47,354 nucleotides of DNA from Anaerolineae bacterium (GTDB lineage Bacteria; Chloroflexota; Anaerolineae; Aggregatilineales; Phototrophicaceae). Every line of letters begins with the position of its first letter. The first letter of the stretch is position 1. The stretch spans positions 1 to 47,354 of the forward strand of contig JALHOR010000038.1 of assembly GCA_022842885.1 (NCBI GenBank). The letters are read 5' to 3'. This document shows, one piece after another, positions 1 through 8,747 of the stretch. The translations under genes and the position numbers were made by a program. A model generated the notes under the pieces. It saw only the letters and a list, made by a program, of their open reading frames with translations. It searched no databases and was not told the origin of the DNA.

Positions 1-1
1 G

Positions 2-316
2 GCTACCCTAATAGATATTGTGCGCGAAGAAGTCGCCAAATATGGCAATGGGCGTGGTGCGAATGTGATTTTATTTCCGTTGTTAGATGATATGAATCAA
101 ACCTATGCCGTGAACGCGGTAGATTATCCCACTCGTGAAGATATTGCTTTGGTAGTAGTTCTGGCGCGGGTAGTGGGTGATAAAGTGGTCATTGAGGAAG
201 ATACGACGGATAAAAAGTTGATTGACGCATTATTGCAACGCGGCATTCCACGCAACCAAATCATCCTAGTGTATGCTGGCGAACCGATACCGGATGCTGA
301 GAAGTTTGAGTTGTAG
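2..316 (+). CDS. XisI-like protein, 5' end cut by window edge
   Basis: The reading frame is open from base 2, so this is the C-terminal ~104 residues; an internal GTG at 20 is probably not the true start. The middle shows a beta-strand with acidic residues (KVVIEEDTTDKKLIDALL) followed by a rule-like RGIPRNQIILVY segment. This matches the family pattern in which a 'D-T-E' strand is followed by 'GVPK..I+L.+'. XisI proteins were named as controllers of fdxN-element excision in cyanobacteria and are usually encoded next to xisH. Any XisH partner would lie upstream, outside the window. The family is widespread in Chloroflexota and cyanobacteria and its role outside heterocysts is unknown. Family assignment is from memory of the pattern and is moderately sure. 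Confidence 0.6.
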   Translation, partial: ATLIDIVREEVAKYGNGRGANVILFPLLDDMNQTYAVNAVDYPTREDIALVVVLARVVGDKVVIEEDTTDKKLIDALLQRGIPRNQIILVYAGEPIPDAEKFEL

Positions 317-325
317 GGGTAGCGA

Positions 326-1216
326 ATGAAACCAGAGTATCGTTTTAGCTCTGAACCCGAATATTATGTCAAGCTACTGTCGGATACTGATCTAAAAAAC
401 CGCACAGCAGTATTGAAAATTATTCGTAATACTGTGCCGAGCTATAATGAATTAAGTTTATATGATCTGCAAAAACTCTACCGAGAAAAATCAGTGGTAA
501 TGTACTGGCGTTTTTTCGAGGAGAGAAAACCAGAAATGGATATACTGGTAAACCAATTGGAAAATGCCCATGCAACGTTTTCAGTCGAAACTATCAATAT
601 CCCAATTATTTTTCCGACAGATGCGCTTTATACACGGTATTATAAACAATCCGAATATATTAATCAGAATTTACATCCTTTATTGCAGAAACCTATTTCA
701 GCAGAACAACATCATGAATCTGCGTTCAACCTCGCAAAAAAAAGTGTTCGTTCTGATTCACAATATATTACTGCTCTCCACGAGTATTCATTGAGCCATT
801 GGGCTGAGACAGAGCAGATTACCGAAGCATATCGTTTTATTGCCATGCCCTCATTTGAACAATATTTGTCATTGCGAATATGGTCAACGCCAACAACTAT
901 TGAAACTGTTTTTAGCGAAGGCTTGGGCGAAAGTTACTCTCCGGTGCCTGTAAAAACTCAGCATTGGAAGCTATCAAAAGACAAGTGGCAATCTATTAGG
1001 GATTTTATGCAAACGTATTTTTGGCCTGCCGAAAGTTGGTATAGTGTACCTCTTGGATATAGTGTTTTGGATGGAACACGTTATATTTTCGAGGGTTGGC
1101 ACAATCTGACTTACAAATTTTTCGATGATCACAGCCCAGACAAGGACAAAATTTCTTGGCAAGCCATTGAACTTTTTTATGACCTCATCAAAAAACACAA
1201 CATTGAAACAGACTAA
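326..1216 (+). CDS. Hypothetical protein, 296 aa
   Basis: Not recognised. The gene starts 9 bases after the XisI-like gene, with a purine-rich AGGGGTAG just before the ATG, so the two are probably co-transcribed. The product is soluble, rich in aromatic residues (many W, Y and F) and has no signal peptide or membrane segment. Base composition is more AT-rich than the following proA gene, which fits an accessory gene. Its stop lies 25 bases before proA. No catalytic motif is evident. It could be a partner of the XisI-like protein or an unrelated passenger. Confidence 0.65.
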   Translation: MKPEYRFSSEPEYYVKLLSDTDLKNRTAVLKIIRNTVPSYNELSLYDLQKLYREKSVVMYWRFFEERKPEMDILVNQLENAHATFSVETINIPIIFPTDALYTRYYKQSEYINQNLHPLLQKPISAEQHHESAFNLAKKSVRSDSQYITALHEYSLSHWAETEQITEAYRFIAMPSFEQYLSLRIWSTPTTIETVFSEGLGESYSPVPVKTQHWKLSKDKWQSIRDFMQTYFWPAESWYSVPLGYSVLDGTRYIFEGWHNLTYKFFDDHSPDKDKISWQAIELFYDLIKKHNIETD

Positions 1217-1241
1217 TTTTTTGCTAAAAGGACAAAGCCAC

Positions 1242-2516
1242 ATGCTCGCCACACCCACCCAAACATTGAATTTAACCGACATGGGCAAACGCGCCCGTGC
1301 AGCGAGTTATGCATTAGCGGCGCTGACGACGGTGCAAAAAAACGCGGCATTGCTAACGATTGCCGATTTGCTGGAACAAGAAACGCCAGCAATTTTAGCG
1401 GCGAATCAGCTTGATTTAGATGCGGCTTATGCCAATGGCACTGACTCCATCTGGATTCGGGATAGGCTGGATTTGGCGAAACGAATGCCCGGCATCATCG
1501 CGGATGTTCGCAAAGTGGCAGAATTGCCCGACCCAGTGGGCGAAGAATTTGCCCAACGCACTTTAGAGAATGGCTTGCTCGTCAAAAAACGGCGCGTGCC
1601 ATTGGGGGTCATTGGTACGATTTATGAGTCGCGCCCGAATGTTACCGTAGACATTGCCACGCTGGCGCTAAAAACGGGCAATGCGACTATTCTGCGCGGC
1701 GGTTCGGATGTATTGAATACCAATTTAGAATTGGTGCGCGTGTTGCAATTGGCACTGGAACAGCATCATATTCCTGCCGATAGTATCCAATATATTGCCA
1801 GCACGGATCGTCAATATGTGCTGGAGATGCTCAAATTGCATCACTATATTGATATGATTATCCCTCGTGGCGGCAACAGCCTGCACAATTTTTGCCGCGA
1901 AAATAGCACCATTCCGGTGATTATCGGCGGCATTGGCATTTGCCATCTGTTCGTAGATGCCAGCGCCAATTTAGACGCTTCGCTGCCCGTGATTCATAAC
2001 GCCAAAACGCAGCGCCCCGCCGTGTGCAATGCGCTGGATACGCTGCTGGTACATGAAAAAATTGCGGCTGAATTTTTGCCGCGTGTGGTCGAAAATTTGG
2101 GCAAAGATAGTGTCGTCTTCAAAGCTGACCCGGCTGCCTTAAAACTGCTGGATGATGACCGCGTGACGCTGGCAGGCAACGATGATTTTGACATCGAATG
2201 GATGGGGCTGACATTGGGTATAAAAGTTGTCTCTGGTGTGGAAGACGCCATAGACCATATTCGCCAGCACAGCACACAGCACAGCGACGGCATCCTAACC
2301 GAAGATAGCCACAATGCTGAAATATTCCTGAACGCGGTGGATTCAGCGGCAGTCTATATCAATGCCAGTACGCGCTTCACTGATGGCAGCGCCTTGGGTT
2401 TGGGCGCAGAAGTAGCGATTAGCACACAAAAACTCCACGCTCGCGGACCTATGGCATTAGAAGAATTGACCACCTATAAATGGCTTGTCACGGGCGATTA
2501 TACCGCACGGGCGTAA
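1242..2516 (+). CDS. proA: Glutamate-5-semialdehyde dehydrogenase (gamma-glutamyl phosphate reductase)
   Basis: This enzyme catalyses the second step of proline synthesis, the NADPH-dependent reduction of gamma-glutamyl phosphate to glutamate semialdehyde in the cytosol. The 424-residue length fits the family (about 415-420). The catalytic cysteine is C262 in RPAVCNALDTLLV. The family signature is complete near residues 335-355 (VEDAIDHIRQHSTQHSDGI). The start at 1242 is chosen because AAAAGGA lies 9 bases upstream and the protein then begins at the usual family position; an upstream in-frame ATG at 1125 overlaps the preceding gene. ProB is not in this window, so the proline genes are split here. 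A good hairpin terminator follows. Confidence 0.97.
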   Translation: MLATPTQTLNLTDMGKRARAASYALAALTTVQKNAALLTIADLLEQETPAILAANQLDLDAAYANGTDSIWIRDRLDLAKRMPGIIADVRKVAELPDPVGEEFAQRTLENGLLVKKRRVPLGVIGTIYESRPNVTVDIATLALKTGNATILRGGSDVLNTNLELVRVLQLALEQHHIPADSIQYIASTDRQYVLEMLKLHHYIDMIIPRGGNSLHNFCRENSTIPVIIGGIGICHLFVDASANLDASLPVIHNAKTQRPAVCNALDTLLVHEKIAAEFLPRVVENLGKDSVVFKADPAALKLLDDDRVTLAGNDDFDIEWMGLTLGIKVVSGVEDAIDHIRQHSTQHSDGILTEDSHNAEIFLNAVDSAAVYINASTRFTDGSALGLGAEVAISTQKLHARGPMALEELTTYKWLVTGDYTARA

Positions 2517-2543
2517 CTGTTCAGCAAAATAAAAAAATATCTT

Positions 2544-2576
2544 CAGGGCGCAATCTTCAGCGCCCTGTTTGGTTTT
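2544..2576 (+). terminator. Rho-independent terminator after proA
   Basis: CAGGGCGC at 2544-2551 pairs perfectly with GCGCCCTG at 2560-2567 around an 8-base loop, followed by a T-rich stretch (TTTGGTTTT). It lies 28 bases after the proA stop. Confidence 0.75.
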
Positions 2577-2651
2577 AAGTTGTGATATGCCCGATTGTGC
2601 GTTAGATTTAGGGGTGTTCTTTTTGGAAGTCAGTTTAATTTGGATTTGCGG

Positions 2652-2679
2652 GTAGGGTCGAGGCATGCCTCGACCCTAC
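2652..2679. repeat. 28-bp palindromic repeat, family A, copy 1
   Basis: A perfect 28-bp palindrome: GTAGGGTCGAGGCA followed by its reverse complement, centred on GCATGC. The same element recurs at 24042 and, with one changed base, at 26163. It sits between proA and the lipid-kinase gene, outside coding sequence. This is REP-like behaviour: short, perfectly palindromic, intergenic and multi-copy. Confidence 0.85.
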
Positions 2680-2723
2680 TAAAAAATAACGATTTTATGC
2701 TCATCGGGTAAACAAAAATCACT

Positions 2724-3629
2724 ATGTCTTCTTATCTTGTTTTGATAAACCCTCATGCCGCTGGTGGCGCGGCAGTCAGTGAATGGCACGCCATTGAAGC
2801 CGAATTTGTGGCGAGGTTTGGCAAGCCTCAGGTGGTCGTCACGCGCAATGCCGCTGAAATTTCGCAACATATCCAACAGGCAGCACAAGCGGGCATCTCG
2901 CGGGTGATTTCAGTGGGAGGCGATGGCACGAATCACAGTGTTATCAATTCGATTGTACAGCATAATCGTGTCTATCCTGAAAATCCGCTGGTGTATGGCG
3001 CACTCCCGGCGGGAACCGGGCAGGATTGGGCGCGGGGGTTGGGGATGCCGTTAAATATGCACCAAGCACTCGATTGGCTAGCACAAGCACCTGTGCGCCC
3101 GATTGATGTGGGGCATGTGCGCTATGATGATGAACAACGCTATTTTTTGAATATTTCCAGCGCGGGCATTAGCCATGATGTGGTGCAGCGCGTTGAATCC
3201 ATGAACAAACGCCGCCCTTGGACATTTTTGCTAGCGACGGTTCGGGCGATTTTGGAATATCAGCCGGATAATGTACGCATCGAACTGGATGGGCAAATTT
3301 GGTATGAAGGCAGCGTCTATTTGGTAGCGGTGGCGAATGGACGCTATTTTGGCGCGGGCATCAAAATAGCGCCAGAAGCTGTGATTGATGATGGTTTGCT
3401 GGATGTGATTGTGGTGATGGGTGTGTCCCGAATCCGGTTGCTAACGGCATTGCAAACCGCATACGATGGCACCCATATTTATAACTCGGCGGTGATGACA
3501 GCCCGCGCTCATACTATCCGAATCACAGGGGATGGTTCGGCACGCGGGATGGATTTAGATGGCGAACCTGCCGCCGGACATGATTTACACTACACCGTCC
3601 AATCCGGCGGTCTGACGATTTTGGGGTAA
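2724..3629 (+). CDS. Diacylglycerol kinase family lipid kinase (DagK/YegS-like)
   Basis: This 301-residue cytosolic protein belongs to the family that phosphorylates diacylglycerol, sphingosine or related lipids using ATP. The catalytic-domain nucleotide loop GGDGTN is at residues 65-70, and the second conserved loop PAGTGQDWARGLGMP follows near residue 95, together with the N-terminal INPHAAGG strand. The C-terminal beta-sandwich (ANGRYFGAGIKIAPEA.DDGLLDV) is complete. The ribosome site is weak. The gene converges on the response-regulator operon, ending 7 bases from it. The exact lipid substrate cannot be read from sequence. Confidence 0.9.
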   Translation: MSSYLVLINPHAAGGAAVSEWHAIEAEFVARFGKPQVVVTRNAAEISQHIQQAAQAGISRVISVGGDGTNHSVINSIVQHNRVYPENPLVYGALPAGTGQDWARGLGMPLNMHQALDWLAQAPVRPIDVGHVRYDDEQRYFLNISSAGISHDVVQRVESMNKRRPWTFLLATVRAILEYQPDNVRIELDGQIWYEGSVYLVAVANGRYFGAGIKIAPEAVIDDGLLDVIVVMGVSRIRLLTALQTAYDGTHIYNSAVMTARAHTIRITGDGSARGMDLDGEPAAGHDLHYTVQSGGLTILG

Positions 3630-3636
3630 CATCGCA

Positions 3637-4074
3637 TTAGCTAGAAACAATTTTGAATTCATGCGGACCATACTGGTCAATAACAATGGGACCCGCTTTG
3701 CGTATACCAGCGGCACCTTGTGTTGTCAGCCGTTTGAACAATTCCATAAAGCCATGTGGTTTCACCAGAAACACATCGCAGCCCCGCGCAAACGAACTCT
3801 CGATGAGCGAATATTCATCATGCATCGTCGCCACAATCAAGCAAGCGTTAGGGTGTTTTTGGCGCATCAGCAACGTTAAATCTAACCCATTCGTATCCGG
3901 CATTTCCATATCAATCAGCGCCAATGCCAGATGCTCAATAGTGTTGGCAATTTTGAGGGCTTCGCCGCCGGTGGTAGCACTTTTGACCGTGAAACCCGCT
4001 TGCGTGATTAAGCGTTCAAAAAAAATGCGATTCGCTTCTGTATCTTCTACGATTAAGGCAATTTTTTCGCTCAT
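3637..4074 (-). CDS. Single-domain response regulator (CheY-like)
   Basis: A 145-residue receiver domain with little else. The acidic pair is E10/D11, the phospho-acceptor is D55 (LALIDMEMPD), the switch Thr is T83 and the conserved Lys is K105 in FLVKP. It is the last gene of a minus-strand operon after the histidine kinase and a second receiver protein, 22 bases apart. With no output domain, it probably works by protein contact or as a phosphate sink for the upstream kinase. Confidence 0.92.
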   Translation of the reverse strand: MSEKIALIVEDTEANRIFFERLITQAGFTVKSATTGGEALKIANTIEHLALALIDMEMPDTNGLDLTLLMRQKHPNACLIVATMHDEYSLIESSFARGCDVFLVKPHGFMELFKRLTTQGAAGIRKAGPIVIDQYGPHEFKIVSS

Positions 4075-4096
4075 AAGATGACCTCACAAAATTTAT

Positions 4097-4822
4097 CTAA
4101 TCATTATTATTTGCAGTGGGTTTTACCAAGACCGAGACCGTTTCACTGGTAGCGCGTTTTTTCTCCTCAATTTTGTTCTCCTCTTTGTTCTCCTCGCGGA
4201 CAGTATTTTTCTCCCCAGCCGGTACGATAGGAGTATCAACATCGGATGTATTATGGTCGTCAAATAAATGCGCCGCAAGTGTGAGTGTAGCGGGTGCCAC
4301 ATCCTCTTGTTGATTGATTGTCGGCACGGTATCGGTTCTCAAGGCAGAGGCGGCAATGGCTAAAATTTCGGCAGTGCGCGATGTTGGGGCATCATCAGCG
4401 GCAACCTCCGTAGCTACTGAAGCGGCTTCTTGGGTCTCCGTCCGGCGTTTTTCCGCGGCGTCAACATCTTTTTGATATGTTTCAAAGATTTCAACCATGC
4501 GATTGATTGGCAATGGCTTGGCAACATAATCATCGCAACCTGCTTCCAAACAGCGTTCTCTATCGCCGACCATGGCATAAGCCGTGACAGCAATGATGGG
4601 CAGTGTATAGCCTTTTTTGCGAAGTTCGCGCACCACATCCAACCCGGTCATATCTCCTGCCAATTGGATGTCCATCAAAATCAAATCGGGCTTGGCAACA
4701 TCAATTTTTCGCAGCACTTCTTCGCCATCAATATAATTCATGACTTCGTGCTGCCCGATTTTGGCAACGCGCCGAATCAAGAATAGGTTTGCTGGATTAT
4801 CTTCGACGTACAGAATTCTCAT
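4097..4822 (-). CDS. Response regulator with a long low-complexity C-terminal tail
   Basis: Residues 1-118 form a receiver domain: E7/D8 acidic pocket, phospho-acceptor D51 (LILMDIQLAGD), T80 and K103. It resembles the receiver domains found with hybrid kinases (DivK-like). From about residue 120 to 241 the sequence is Ala/Thr/Glu-rich with an EENKEENKIEEKK stretch and no recognisable output domain, so it is probably disordered. The start codon overlaps the stop of the upstream histidine kinase by 4 bases (ATGA), giving translational coupling and suggesting that this is its direct partner. Confidence 0.92.
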   Translation of the reverse strand: MRILYVEDNPANLFLIRRVAKIGQHEVMNYIDGEEVLRKIDVAKPDLILMDIQLAGDMTGLDVVRELRKKGYTLPIIAVTAYAMVGDRERCLEAGCDDYVAKPLPINRMVEIFETYQKDVDAAEKRRTETQEAASVATEVAADDAPTSRTAEILAIAASALRTDTVPTINQQEDVAPATLTLAAHLFDDHNTSDVDTPIVPAGEKNTVREENKEENKIEEKKRATSETVSVLVKPTANNND

Positions 4823-6315
4823 CGTCCCGCCTCCTGACCAGCTAACAGCACACTATTTACGGCTTTAAAACCGTTAGCCGTGGCAGATTGTGGTTTTTCC
4901 TGCCCGGTATGAAGTTGAACCGTAAAAGAAAAGGTACTGCCAACCCCTGGGTGACTATCCATCCAGATGCGCCCGCCCATGAGGGTGACAAGCTGTTTGG
5001 AAATTGCCAACCCCAAGCCAGAACCAGACCGAGCATCGCGCCCAGAATGGCGTGCCTGCTGAAATTCTTGGAACAATTTATCATGGAATTCGGGGTCAAT
5101 CCCTACCCCGGTATCTTGGACACTGAATTCAATTTCGTCTGGGTGCAGGCGAACAAAGAGACGAATATAGCCAGCATCGGTATATTTGCAGGCATTGCTA
5201 TAGAGATTCAGCAAGACTTGGCGCAGCCGCGATTCATCTGCCCACGCTTGCGGCAGCGGGTCGAGCAGGTCTTGTTCCAGCTTAACAACTTTGTTGCCCA
5301 ATAAGCCTTTGGCGGTTGAAATGACAGCGTTGATAACGGGCTTCACATCCACAACACTCATATGGATTTCCAGTTTGCCCGCATCTACCTTCGCCAAATC
5401 CAAAATATCGTTGATAACATGCAGCAATTGGCGTCCGCTGTTATAAATTTGCCCCAAGTCTTTTTCATAGGGCATCGGCAGCGATTCGTTGTCGTACATA
5501 ATGGGGAATTGCAACATGGTCTCGCTAAACCCAATGATAGCGTTTAACGGGGTTCGCAATTCATGGCTCATATTCGCCAAAAATTGCCCACGGAAATTCT
5601 TGGCTTCTTCCGCAGCGGCATAAGCGGTTTCTAATTCGCTATTGGTACTTTGCAATTGCTCTGCCAAAATCTCGCTGCGCTTCAGGCTGAGTTGTAATGC
5701 TTGACGCTTTTCAAACAATTCTTCGTTGGTGCGGCGCTCGCGCTGATAATTGCTTAACGCCCATTCTGTGATTTGATACAGTTCGCCTGTGACTTGTGCT
5801 GCTAGGATGGCGCTGACGAACATCAGAAAAATAGCGAATGCCTGATGTTCGGAGGGGACTAAATCTTGCCCAGAGGCTGGATTCAAGACAGGTGCAACCA
5901 CAATGATAACGGCGGCGACACCCGCCATCAAAAAAGTATTACTAGGGGATAACAACAACCCGACGATAAACACAATCACCGGAAAAACAAAAGGAATAAT
6001 TTGTAGCGAGGTGGGATTACCGGTATATAACAATAACCCTGCCCCCAAACCACCACCCAGCGCATATGCCCATGCTGCCATCGTCAGCCGATTGCGTCGC
6101 AGCAGTTGGTGCGCCACAAAACAACCTGTCAACGCCGTTCCTAACCCCATAGCGACGCTCAGTGTACTCGAATTTCTATCGGACTGCACCGCGCCAAAGG
6201 TGATGATAAACATCAACACAAACACACAAAAAACTGCCGTAAATTGGTATAAAATTTTCAGCCTATCGGCTTTGACTTCGTTGGCAAAATCTTCATTGGT
6301 TGGCAGAACACTCAT
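4819..6315 (-). CDS. Membrane-bound sensor histidine kinase
   Basis: The N-terminal ~180 residues contain about six hydrophobic helices with no large extracellular loop. A coiled-coil linker follows (YQRERRTNEELFEKRQALQLSLKR split across helices), then a HisKA domain with the phospho-accepting His in FLANMSHELRTPLNAIIG. The HATPase_c domain has its N box (LYSNACKYT), G1 (DTGVGIDPE) and G2 (GSGLGLAISKQL). The start is uncertain: I use the ATG at 6315, preceded by GGGGCG. An in-frame TTG at 6354 would add 13 residues but has no ribosome site. It heads a three-gene operon with two receivers. The sensed signal is unknown. Confidence 0.9.
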   Translation of the reverse strand: MSVLPTNEDFANEVKADRLKILYQFTAVFCVFVLMFIITFGAVQSDRNSSTLSVAMGLGTALTGCFVAHQLLRRNRLTMAAWAYALGGGLGAGLLLYTGNPTSLQIIPFVFPVIVFIVGLLLSPSNTFLMAGVAAVIIVVAPVLNPASGQDLVPSEHQAFAIFLMFVSAILAAQVTGELYQITEWALSNYQRERRTNEELFEKRQALQLSLKRSEILAEQLQSTNSELETAYAAAEEAKNFRGQFLANMSHELRTPLNAIIGFSETMLQFPIMYDNESLPMPYEKDLGQIYNSGRQLLHVINDILDLAKVDAGKLEIHMSVVDVKPVINAVISTAKGLLGNKVVKLEQDLLDPLPQAWADESRLRQVLLNLYSNACKYTDAGYIRLFVRLHPDEIEFSVQDTGVGIDPEFHDKLFQEFQQARHSGRDARSGSGLGLAISKQLVTLMGGRIWMDSHPGVGSTFSFTVQLHTGQEKPQSATANGFKAVNSVLLAGQEAGR

Positions 6316-6462
6316 AGGTCGCCCCATTGGCACAACTAGACAGCCGTTGTTCAAGCTAATAAACGATGATGAATCATTTACATAAGTTTATATGGAAAAC
6401 CTGTGAATTTTTAATAATTTTATGCATGTTTCACAATTCTAGCACAATCCAAATGCTGAAGA

Positions 6463-6494
6463 AACAAAAACACCCGGAAATATGACCGGGTGTT
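6463..6494 (-). terminator. Terminator of the secreted SH3 protein gene
   Basis: On the minus strand ACACCCGG (6486-6493 complement) pairs with CCGGGTGT around an 8-base loop and is followed by TTTTTGTTT. It lies 22 bases after the stop at 6516. Confidence 0.8.
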
Positions 6495-6515
6495 ACAAAT
6501 ACGTTTGAAATTCTC

Positions 6516-8582
6516 TTAGGCAGCGGCGCAGTTCAGCGAGATAATGACGAAGGTTCCCTTGGATGAGGATAGGTTGACGGTAAAGGTAGTGGGCTGGGTG
6601 AAAGTGAAACGAATCGCTTGTTGCTGCCCAGAACCAATCAACGTTGTGCCAGCACTATCCACTAACCGGATAAAATCACCATATTCCCCCCGGAAAATCG
6701 CACCACTTATGACAACACTTAAGACAGTCCCCGGTGTTGCCGTCCAAGTTGTCCCTAATAGGAAGGATAATTCTTCGCTGGTGACTGTTAATGAGGTGCT
6801 GTAATTGCCCGTCCCCGTGCAAAGCTCAGTCAAATTCGGCAAGCCAGATACGACGACGCTGGGACCCGATGCGACAGCAGGTGCAGCCCCGACTGGTGTG
6901 GCAGATGCCAACGGCACGAGCGTGGGGGTCGGAATGAAGGGGGCGGGAGCAGTATTCCCGCTTAAAGCAGCACAGCCATCCGACAGATTCACCGTGTCTT
7001 CGCGCAGCCACCCTTGGGCAGTCTGATACCACCGATAGGAGAAACCATCGGCATCGCGCCCGACATTGGTGGCTTCAACGGCTTGACCGGGTTGCAAATA
7101 ACCGCTGATGCCGCCATTAATGCTCGGAATTTGCCGAATATTTTTGGTTGCGCCATCGCGGGAAGTCAACGAGCAGGTAGGGGCAGTGGTGGGTGCTGCC
7201 GCAGGTTGCAGCGGGAAAGCATCTACGGGTTCGCCGCTGCCTTGCGGAATGTTTGCCGCACCTGACTCGGTATTTTGCGGCAAGTTGCCCACAATATTCG
7301 CGCCCAACACAAACGGACGCGGCAGCAAAGTGAATGGCAGAATTTGCAGGGTGGCGCTATCAAATGGGGCAGTGGTGGGTGCGCCCGATGGTTCTAAATT
7401 GGGTCCCATCGTAACTGCGGCTTGTTCGCCAGCGCGTGCCGTTACCGTCGTATCATTGGCGGTGATGCTGGCTTCGCCTTCCAAAACGCTCACCAGCAAA
7501 CTGGCGCTAGCTTGTGCCTGAATAAAAATAGTGCCATTAACGAAAATTTCGACATCATTCACCCGCAGTTTGACGCTGGAAGCCACCCCAGAAGGCGATT
7601 GCAGCAGTACCCCGCTATCGGGTGTGCCTGTGCAAGCGGCATCCGTTAGGGCGCTTAACAAGCTAAACGCCTGCATTGCCCCATATTCGGGTGGGTCAAA
7701 ACTGGGGCGCGGCGAATCTACCGTGACAAATGGGAGAGTTTCTGCGCCACCTTCAACATCAATGAAAGGCGCATACACCCAACCGACACCCCCAAAACGA
7801 CTCGGAATTTCCATCCGAATCCAATTGTTATCAACTGTTCTACCCGTGACCGTGATGGTTTCATTGGGGGCAAGCTGCCAAACGGGCGTGCCAGTTTCGT
7901 TGGGTGTATCGCGGACGTTCATCCCATTGGTTGCCAATACTACGGCGCTGCGGGCACCACTGCTAGCTTGTTCGCCTGCATCGGCAATGGTGACATCCCC
8001 AAAGATGACCAATGTGGCTTCTACAGATGGACTATCGTCGGTGGTATTGAGGGGCAGCAGCGCCTTCACGATTGTCCATGCCCGACTGTCTGTATCGAGG
8101 GTTCGCAGTTGCAATTCGCTCAATTCGGTGAAACCGGCTCTATCGCCGGGCTGCCCGAAGCCAAAATCTGGGCTTTCGGAACGTGGGGCGGCTTCGACCA
8201 CGCCATTACCGATACATGCCTCACCGGGGTTAAGTGGGTCACAAATAATCGGCGTCGTATTGAAGCCATCTTGTACCAATGTTGGGCAAGAGTCGCCGCC
8301 GCTGGTGGTGCTGGTGTTGGTTTGGGGCGTAGCAGCGGCAGGTGTGGTGCTATTGCTAGGCGTGGTAGCGAGGGTCGGCTGCGCGGGTTGCCCACCCGGT
8401 AAACTCGGTTGGGCGCTGGTGCCTTGGGTGGGCTGTGCCAACAGCGGAATCAACGGAATGAGGGGGGTAGACGCCCCGGCAGGTTCTTCCGTAGTAGCGG
8501 GCTGTTGTGCCAATGTCGCCGGTAAAAATGCGAACAGCACGCCGAGACTGAGCAAAAATAACCATTTCAATTTGTTGTCCAT
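6516..8582 (-). CDS. Secreted protein with two SH3-like domains and a FecR-like core
   Basis: A 688-residue exported protein. It begins with a clear signal peptide (basic KLK, hydrophobic core, cleavage near ATLAQQ), then a Pro/Thr/Gln-rich stretch to about residue 95. One bacterial SH3 domain is recognisable by GMNVRDTPNETGTPVW and GVGWVYAPF. A second, more diverged one is near residues 470-540 (NIRQIPSINGG... QGWLREDTV). Between them is a beta-rich core with VFVNG/ILVSVLEGEASI strands resembling FecR. The core is related to the two secreted proteins at 36.5 and 38.0 kb. GGAGAA lies 7 bases before the ATG. It is transcribed divergently from the next gene. Function is probably cell-envelope or matrix binding (inference). 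Confidence 0.85.
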   Translation of the reverse strand: MDNKLKWLFLLSLGVLFAFLPATLAQQPATTEEPAGASTPLIPLIPLLAQPTQGTSAQPSLPGGQPAQPTLATTPSNSTTPAAATPQTNTSTTSGGDSCPTLVQDGFNTTPIICDPLNPGEACIGNGVVEAAPRSESPDFGFGQPGDRAGFTELSELQLRTLDTDSRAWTIVKALLPLNTTDDSPSVEATLVIFGDVTIADAGEQASSGARSAVVLATNGMNVRDTPNETGTPVWQLAPNETITVTGRTVDNNWIRMEIPSRFGGVGWVYAPFIDVEGGAETLPFVTVDSPRPSFDPPEYGAMQAFSLLSALTDAACTGTPDSGVLLQSPSGVASSVKLRVNDVEIFVNGTIFIQAQASASLLVSVLEGEASITANDTTVTARAGEQAAVTMGPNLEPSGAPTTAPFDSATLQILPFTLLPRPFVLGANIVGNLPQNTESGAANIPQGSGEPVDAFPLQPAAAPTTAPTCSLTSRDGATKNIRQIPSINGGISGYLQPGQAVEATNVGRDADGFSYRWYQTAQGWLREDTVNLSDGCAALSGNTAPAPFIPTPTLVPLASATPVGAAPAVASGPSVVVSGLPNLTELCTGTGNYSTSLTVTSEELSFLLGTTWTATPGTVLSVVISGAIFRGEYGDFIRLVDSAGTTLIGSGQQQAIRFTFTQPTTFTVNLSSSKGTFVIISLNCAAA

Positions 8583-8622
8583 TCGCGTTCTCCAAACGGA
8601 TAGCGTGATTTTGAATGACTCT

Positions 8623-8628
8623 ATTATA
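8623..8628 (-). promoter_or_regulatory. -10 box (TATAAT) of the secreted SH3 protein gene
   Basis: A perfect TATAAT on the minus strand lies 41 bases before the start codon at 8582. No good -35 box is seen 16-18 bases upstream, so this is a partial promoter call. Confidence 0.4.
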
Positions 8629-8702
8629 GCCTATATCGTGTCTGGCACTAAGACAACGTTGGGCAAGCGTCGTCAGACGGTAGCATTCACCCATTGGCAC
8701 AG

Positions 8703-8708
8703 TATAAT
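8703..8708 (+). promoter_or_regulatory. -10 box (TATAAT) of the TolB-like lipoprotein gene
   Basis: A perfect TATAAT on the plus strand, 40 bases before the ATG at 8748. It directly abuts the 12-mer CCCATTGGCACA (8690-8701), which recurs elsewhere in the window. No good -35 box is evident. Confidence 0.4.
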
Positions 8709-8747
8709 CAAGTGAGATTATTAACCCTACTTTTCGAGCAAAGTGGC

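Noticed and set aside
1125..1241. Upstream start for proA at 1125.
   Set aside because: It overlaps the preceding gene by 92 bases and gives an N-terminus unlike ProA. ATG 1242 has a good ribosome site.
7531..8715. 394-codon open frame on the plus strand, antisense to the secreted SH3 protein gene.
   Set aside because: It follows from the Pro/Thr/Ala-rich codon use of the real gene on the other strand, has no ribosome site and its translation is low-complexity. The minus-strand gene has signal peptide, domains and terminator.
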